Source of the DNA: an uncultured Treponema sp.
Lineage (GTDB): Bacteria; Spirochaetota; Spirochaetia; Treponematales; Treponemataceae
Reading direction: 5' to 3'
Length of the DNA: 31,848 nucleotides
NCBI GenBank assembly: GCA_937893155.1
Contig: CALBGU010000224.1
Location: forward strand, 1-31,848
Shown here piece by piece: positions 31,825 to 31,848 of this stretch. The translations under genes and the position numbers were made by a program. The notes under the pieces are model-generated. The model made no database searches and had not been told where the DNA came from. It worked only from the letters and a program-made list of their open reading frames with translations. Positions within the stretch are counted from its first letter, which is position 1. Every line of letters begins with the position of its first letter.

Positions 31825-31848
31825 AACAGGCACCAAAGATAAAAAAGG

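Noticed and set aside
1..31848. tRNA, rRNA or insertion sequence genes
   Set aside because: I found no cloverleaf-like segment, rRNA-like sequence, transposase motif or terminal inverted repeats in the gaps between genes.

Overview
The window reads as part of a chromosome of a host-associated spirochaete, most likely a gut or rumen Treponema. Support: an N-terminally extended FliG of the spirochaete FliG1 type, an HD-GYP protein with a HEIGM motif, a chemoreceptor, a strongly diverged rnf operon, BspA-like leucine-rich repeats and many short repeats between genes. Genus is inference. Bases 1-45 are not biological: they match the Illumina TruSeq index adapter, so the left edge is a contig end made from short reads.

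Layout. 46-2616: the C-terminal end of murA, an unknown protein, a 42-bp tandem repeat and an RluA-family pseudouridine synthase. 2798-6660: a divergent HD-GYP protein (+) and a methyl-accepting chemotaxis protein (-) broken by one homopolymer frameshift. 6738-8536: a 250-aa protein of unknown function flanked by intergenic tracts carrying a second 42-bp repeat family. 8502-9958: argH. 10092-19899: a long apparent operon: DUF212 protein, unknown multi-pass membrane protein, rnfC-D-G-E-A-B, a GH57-like protein without catalytic residues and an exported protein. 19946-21357: fliG. 21410-24350: a secreted CsgG-like/LRR fusion, a possible HsdS remnant, and a small protein overlapping a GNAT acetyltransferase. 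24401-28009: mfd. 28010-28505: a repeat-rich spacer. 28506-29264: an NYN-domain protein. 29266-31824: a secreted GH3 glycosidase behind a leader that contains a terminator.

The rnf genes are the most interesting part. All six are intact and tightly overlapped, and each is recognisable, yet most motifs that bind cofactors in the well-studied Rnf complexes are missing by eye. The glycine-rich and acidic motifs of RnfC, the S/T-G-A-T flavinylation motifs of RnfD and RnfG, most of the RnfA/RnfE membrane cysteines and the first Fe-S motif of RnfB are absent. The two ferredoxin-type clusters of RnfC and the two of RnfB remain. This suggests a rebuilt redox or ion-pumping complex with a different electron path.

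Two other patterns recur. First, several genes without a Shine-Dalgarno sequence have a -10-like hexamer only 6-8 nt before the start codon, as expected for leaderless mRNAs. Second, intergenic regions hold short tandem repeats of 41-42 bp with unrelated sequences, and near-identical 20-bp palindromes with compensating changes that look like mobile terminator hairpins.
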